Source: Methanobacteriota archaeon (GTDB lineage Archaea; Halobacteriota; Methanosarcinia; Methanosarcinales; Methanoperedenaceae). From it: a stretch of 9,175 nucleotides of DNA. Position numbers and translations under genes: made by a program. Shown in pieces: positions 5,655 through 9,175 of this stretch (positions are counted from its first letter, which is position 1; every line of letters starts with the position of its first letter). Location of the stretch: assembly GCA_018899795.1 (NCBI GenBank), contig JAHIHJ010000087.1, forward strand, positions 1 to 9,175. The letters are read 5' to 3'. Below the pieces are notes generated by a model, which was not told the origin of the DNA, ran no database searches, and worked only from the letters and a program-made list of their open reading frames with translations.

Positions 5655-8579
5655 CTACCACCGCAGCGTCTTCTGCCATGCCTCTTTCAGTTCATCTATC
5701 CCAGCGCTCAGTACTACCTTCTCTCCATCCATCACACTGAAATTCTGCTGCGATGTAACCTCGCCCACGTCAGCGAACACATTGCCTTTCATGATCTCCT
5801 CGAACCTCTTTACCTTGCCAGGCGCCACTGTCACCACGAACCTGCTCTGGGATTCCGAGAACAGTATCGTGTCTGTACGCTTTATATTTTCAACCGGGAC
5901 ATTTGTCAGTTCCACTGTCATTCCAAGTTCTCCTGAAAACGCGCTCTCAGCCAGAGCCACAGCCAGCCCGCCATCAGAGCAGTCGTGACATGAAGCTACC
6001 GTGCCTTCAAGGATCGCTTTTTCAAGTGCCGCATAAAGACGCTTCGCTGTTGCAGCATTCACCTTCGGCACATCGTTCCCGATAAACCCGATCGATGCAA
6101 AATACTCCGAGCCGCCGAGTTCGTCCCTTGTCATTCCCAGCACGTAAACCCTGTCACCATGTCTTTTTACATCCATGGTCACAGCCTTCCTCACGTCATC
6201 TATCTTACCGATAGTCGAGAAAAGCACAGTTGGGGGAATGGAGATCTTTCGCCCGCCGATATTGTAGTCATTCTTCATGCTGTCCTTTCCTGATATGCAG
6301 GGGACACCGTAGGATTTCGTATAATCGTACAGCGCCATGTTCGCCCGCACAAGCTGAGCCAGTTTGAACTCGCCGTCCGGGTTCTTATCTGATTTCACAG
6401 GGTCGCACCAGCAGAAATTATCAAGACCGGCGAGATGGTCGAACGACCCACCCACGCAAATATGGTTACGCACGGCTTCATCGATGGCGCAGGCTGTCAT
6501 GTGATACGTATCAATGTCGCCATACCTCGGGCAGATGCCGTTCGCCACAACCACACCTTCCATGCTGTCAAGCAGTGGACGGATGACCGCTGCGTCGCTT
6601 GGACCATCTCCTGTAAGGGGCTTTACCACAGAGCCAGCCTGCACTTCATGGTCATACTGCCGGATGACATATTCTTTCGAGCAGATATTAAGGCGTGACA
6701 GGAGGTTTTTCAGGGCATCTGTCAGGTCCACGGTACCCAGCACCGGCTCTTCGAATTTCCGGGCTACCCAGCGTGCATTAAGCTTCATGGCAGGAAGCCC
6801 GCTGTGCAAAAATTCCATATCCATATACGCGACCGTTTTTCCGCCATAATTTGCATGGAATTTGCCGCTATCAGTAAAAGTCCCGATAACAGTTGCTTCA
6901 ACATCCCTTTTTCCTGCAAGCTTAAGGAACTCATCTATCTTATCAGGCGAAACCGCAAGCGTCATCCGTTCCTGCGACTCTGAGACCAGTATCTCCCAGG
7001 GGTCAAGACCCGGGTATTTCAACGGGCATTTATCAAGTTCGATAAGACATCCTCCGGACAATTGAGCCATCTCACCCACCGATGATGACAGACCTCCGGC
7101 TCCGTTGTCCGTAATAGCATTATAAAGACCTTTATCCCTTGCTTCAAGCAGGAGATCAAGCATCTTTTTCTGCGTGAACGGGTCTCCGATCTGGACCGCT
7201 GTGACCGGGGAATTCTCATCAAGTTCAAGCGATGAAAATGTTGCGCCGTGTATCCCATCTTTCCCGATGCGTCCTCCGGTCATTACGATCAGGTCGCCGG
7301 GATCGATCTCCTTGATGTGCGATGGTTTTCCGTTAATTACAGAGGGCATTATACCGCCTGTGCCGCAATATACAAGCGGTTTGCCGAGATATCTTTCATC
7401 GAACACTATGCAGCCGTTCACTGTGGGGATACCGCTCTTGTTCCCGCCATGCTCGACGCCCCGGCGCACACCCTCGAATATCCTCTTGGGGTGGAAAAGC
7501 CGCGGCGGAAGAAGTTTATCATAGAACGGCGAGGCAAAACAAAAGACATCAGTGTTAAATATCAGTCTTGAACCCATGCCTGTGCCCAGCGGGTCGCGGT
7601 TCACGCCCACGATACCAGTAATTGCGCCTCCGTATGGGTCAAGGGCAGAAGGGGTGTTATGCGTCTCGACCTTCATCACAAGGTTGTGGTCATCGTTGAA
7701 CTTTATCACACCTGCGTTATCTGTGAAAACGGATACAAGCCATGGCTTATTGATCTCACGTGTCGCCTGTTTTATAAAAGTATTGAATAGTGAGTTTATG
7801 GTCGTTTTTCCCTTATCATCAATATAGGTTATCTCACTGTTGAATATCTTGTGTTTGCAATGTTCAGACCATGTCTGCGCAAGCACCTCTATCTCAACAT
7901 CAGTAGGCAGCGAAACACCGAATTTTTCTCTTTCCTTGCTCGTCTGTACAAAATATTTCCGGATCGCCTTCATCTCAGCCAGGTTCAGTGCAAAAAGCCG
8001 CATCCTGCTGAGTTCTTTCAGTTCGTTATCGCTTATGTCAAGGTCGATCGTTGTAACAGATGGGCTGTGTTTTCCTTTGACAACCGGAAGCGGGAGGTGT
8101 ATGCCTTTTTCGTTATCAAAATCGCTGCTGCTTATTATTTCCCATCTTTCGATGAGCGAATTGGCAAGAAGCCCGCCTGTAATGTTAATTGCGTCATCTT
8201 TTGTGATATTCCCGCTGATAAGATACTGTCTTGAAAAATAAACTCCATGAATGCCAGTCTTCAGTACATCCTCTGATGCTTTTTTTGCCGTGGCTCCCAC
8301 ATTGTCTGTCACACCGGGTCTGTAACCCACCTCGACCAGCCAGGAAAAATCAGAAGCCAGCGGCATGTCTGAAAAAACCTGTACAATAGGGTCGGCAAAT
8401 ACTTTATCGCCAAGAAGTTTCACCTGTCCGGACGATAGAGCGGCATCTATGGTATATACATCAATAGTCCTTACTGAATCCACAATAATACGCAGGTCTT
8501 CGACTATCCTTTTTTTTATGCTTTCGCCCAGCGCATCTCTCATTCCGGTTTTAAAACCAACTTCTATCCTGCATACCAT
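5655..8579 (-). CDS. purL: Phosphoribosylformylglycinamidine (FGAM) synthase, PurS-like/PurL fusion without glutaminase domain
   Basis: This 974-residue enzyme catalyses the fourth step of purine synthesis, ATP-dependent amidation of FGAR to FGAM, in the cytoplasm. Residues 1-150 form two similar PurS-like halves: RIEVGFKTGMRDALG from residue 4 and LVEVGYRPGVTDNVG from residue 81, each followed by a helix and strands. The catalytic half carries TWSEHCKHK (236-244), ETHNTPSALDPYGGA (305-319), DNGAGGL (491-497) and SESQERM (533-539). The second ATPase-like half has SGKDSMKN (763-770), HDCSDGG (865-871) and SESQSRF (908-914). ETHNTPSA replaces the commoner ETHNHPTA and marks a distinct PurL clade. 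The protein ends after the second lobe, so ammonia must come from a separate PurQ, not in this window. Large single-chain PurL of about 1,300 residues includes the glutaminase; classic archaeal PurL is about 700 with separate PurS. The ATG at 8579 has no Shine-Dalgarno and a short leader. It appears monocistronic. Confidence 0.94.
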   Translation of the reverse strand: MVCRIEVGFKTGMRDALGESIKKRIVEDLRIIVDSVRTIDVYTIDAALSSGQVKLLGDKVFADPIVQVFSDMPLASDFSWLVEVGYRPGVTDNVGATAKKASEDVLKTGIHGVYFSRQYLISGNITKDDAINITGGLLANSLIERWEIISSSDFDNEKGIHLPLPVVKGKHSPSVTTIDLDISDNELKELSRMRLFALNLAEMKAIRKYFVQTSKEREKFGVSLPTDVEIEVLAQTWSEHCKHKIFNSEITYIDDKGKTTINSLFNTFIKQATREINKPWLVSVFTDNAGVIKFNDDHNLVMKVETHNTPSALDPYGGAITGIVGVNRDPLGTGMGSRLIFNTDVFCFASPFYDKLLPPRLFHPKRIFEGVRRGVEHGGNKSGIPTVNGCIVFDERYLGKPLVYCGTGGIMPSVINGKPSHIKEIDPGDLIVMTGGRIGKDGIHGATFSSLELDENSPVTAVQIGDPFTQKKMLDLLLEARDKGLYNAITDNGAGGLSSSVGEMAQLSGGCLIELDKCPLKYPGLDPWEILVSESQERMTLAVSPDKIDEFLKLAGKRDVEATVIGTFTDSGKFHANYGGKTVAYMDMEFLHSGLPAMKLNARWVARKFEEPVLGTVDLTDALKNLLSRLNICSKEYVIRQYDHEVQAGSVVKPLTGDGPSDAAVIRPLLDSMEGVVVANGICPRYGDIDTYHMTACAIDEAVRNHICVGGSFDHLAGLDNFCWCDPVKSDKNPDGEFKLAQLVRANMALYDYTKSYGVPCISGKDSMKNDYNIGGRKISIPPTVLFSTIGKIDDVRKAVTMDVKRHGDRVYVLGMTRDELGGSEYFASIGFIGNDVPKVNAATAKRLYAALEKAILEGTVASCHDCSDGGLAVALAESAFSGELGMTVELTNVPVENIKRTDTILFSESQSRFVVTVAPGKVKRFEEIMKGNVFADVGEVTSQQNFSVMDGEKVVLSAGIDELKEAWQKTLRW

Positions 8580-8591
8580 TGTTATTTCACT

Positions 8592-8648
8592 GTGGTCTTA
8601 TTAAACGGCAGGATATAAAAAAATATGCAATAGAAAAAATAAGACCAC
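8592..8648 (-). promoter_or_regulatory. purL promoter with perfect 11-bp inverted repeat around the TATA box
   Basis: The arms are GTGGTCTTATT (8592-8602) and AATAAGACCAC (8638-8648), exact reverse complements separated by 35 bases. Between them, in the purL direction, lies TTTTTATATCC (8621-8611), a good archaeal TATA box centred about 37 bases before the ATG. The inner arm overlaps the expected start of transcription and the outer arm lies upstream of the TATA box. This arrangement suits a repressor binding two sites, but no regulator is identified. Confidence 0.6.
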
Positions 8649-8680
8649 TCCCCAACCCGCGCACAATTTACTTGCCCGAA

Positions 8681-8690
8681 TTTTTATATT
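8681..8690 (+). promoter_or_regulatory. Candidate TATA box for the right-edge gene
   Basis: TTTTTATATT on the plus strand lies about 90 bases before the ATG at 8778, predicting a leader near 60 bases. An imperfect dyad, ATTTGA and TCAAGT (8736-8754, one mismatch in six), lies between the box and the gene. No Shine-Dalgarno is seen. Weak evidence. Confidence 0.3.
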
Positions 8691-8777
8691 CCCTTATACA
8701 AAACATATAGTAGCACGGTTAAATACCCATTTACTATTTGAGTAACATTCAAGTACTACTAAGTCGAATATTAATTT

Positions 8778-9175
8778 ATGATAATAAGGAAGAACATAAC
8801 CCTGGAAAATATCCATCTCAAGAAACTTGAGCCTCTTTTAAATAAGAACGAAGGCAACTTGAGCGCGGCTATCAGGGATTCTGTCGATATCGCAGACGTA
8901 GTACTGCAGCAATACGGTACTGTCGAAAAAGCGATATCAAATATTACCTCTGAAACAAAAAAACTGACCGAACGGGAGCGATCAATAGAATCGGGGAAAA
9001 ATGTCCTTATCTGCAGCCCGGTATTCCAGTGGATGTTAAAATGGACTAAAGGGATCCCGATTGACCATGAAATAATGGAAGAATATCTGGACCCGCTGAA
9101 GATCAATACGATATCCGAACTTGATAAGCAGGTCAATGCCATCAGCCGCGAATCCGGCTGGAACTGCGAGGTCTC
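8778..9175 (+). CDS. Ribbon-helix-helix-like protein, Methanosarcinales-type, 5' part (runs off right edge)
   Basis: The frame is open for 132 codons from the ATG at 8778 to the window edge. An in-frame TAA (8772-8774) lies two codons upstream, so no earlier start exists. The N-terminus, MIIRKNITLENIHLKKLEPLL then NLSAAIRDSVDIADVVL (to about residue 43), has the strand-helix-helix pattern of ribbon-helix-helix DNA-binding or dimerisation domains. The rest is a predicted helical segment rich in charge (TSETKKLTERERSIESGK), then WMLKWTKGIPIDHEIM and LDPLKINTISELDKQVNAIS. This resembles, from memory, a hypothetical family frequent in Methanosarcinales genomes; no function is established. A regulatory role is inferred from the N-terminus only. 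It is transcribed away from purL, and the 198-base gap between them holds the inverted repeat. There is no Shine-Dalgarno. The C-terminus is outside the window. Confidence 0.7.
   Translation, partial: MIIRKNITLENIHLKKLEPLLNKNEGNLSAAIRDSVDIADVVLQQYGTVEKAISNITSETKKLTERERSIESGKNVLICSPVFQWMLKWTKGIPIDHEIMEEYLDPLKINTISELDKQVNAISRESGWNCEV

Noticed and set aside
8771..9142. A 123-codon minus-strand open frame at the right edge
   Set aside because: It is antisense to the ribbon-helix-helix-like frame, which has a sensible domain pattern and charge distribution; the minus-strand translation looks like a shadow.

Overview
The window looks like chromosomal DNA of a methane-metabolising archaeon, most likely of the order Methanosarcinales (methanogen or ANME-type methanotroph). 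The main reason is a cfbD-cfbC pair. Its products form the reductive cyclase that makes coenzyme F430, the nickel cofactor of methyl-coenzyme M reductase. Supporting signs are archaeal TATA-like boxes, several starts without a Shine-Dalgarno sequence, a surface protein ending in a PGF-type C-terminal anchor, and a right-edge protein that resembles, from memory, a family common in Methanosarcinales. The exact genus is not determined.

Layout from left to right. (1) 1-2442, minus strand: cfbD and cfbC overlap by 8 bases. They are followed after 32 bases by the 5' part of an mcrC gene (nuclease subunit of a McrBC-type restriction system), which runs off the left edge. The 32-base gap is almost entirely three copies of a 10-bp repeat. 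(2) 2443-2735: AT-rich divergent intergenic region with promoters and an (AT)9 run. (3) 2736-3089, plus strand: a GxxExxY protein with a PD-(D/E)xK nuclease fold signature, bracketed by the same 10-bp repeat in inverted orientation. (4) 3204-5401, minus strand: three envelope genes, namely a small two-helix membrane protein, an intramembrane HELIH metallopeptidase-like protein (DUF3267 type), and a secreted DUF3494 ice-binding-like protein with a C-terminal anchor. (5) 5655-8579, minus strand: a 974-residue PurL (FGAM synthase) with a doubled PurS-like N-terminal region and no glutaminase domain. (6) 8778 to the right edge, plus strand: the start of a protein with a ribbon-helix-helix-like N-terminus, divergent from purL.

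The core metabolic genes (cfbDC, purL) are ordinary and intact. The accessory interest is in the two PD-(D/E)xK-family genes, mcrC and GxxExxY, which are both immediately preceded by the same 10-bp tandem repeat. The GxxExxY unit looks like a small cassette with 20-bp perfect inverted ends. Two regulatory structures also stand out: an 11-bp perfect inverted repeat around the purL TATA box, and a 10-bp-stem hairpin that contains the start codon of the membrane peptidase. No RNA genes, CRISPR array or transposase were seen.
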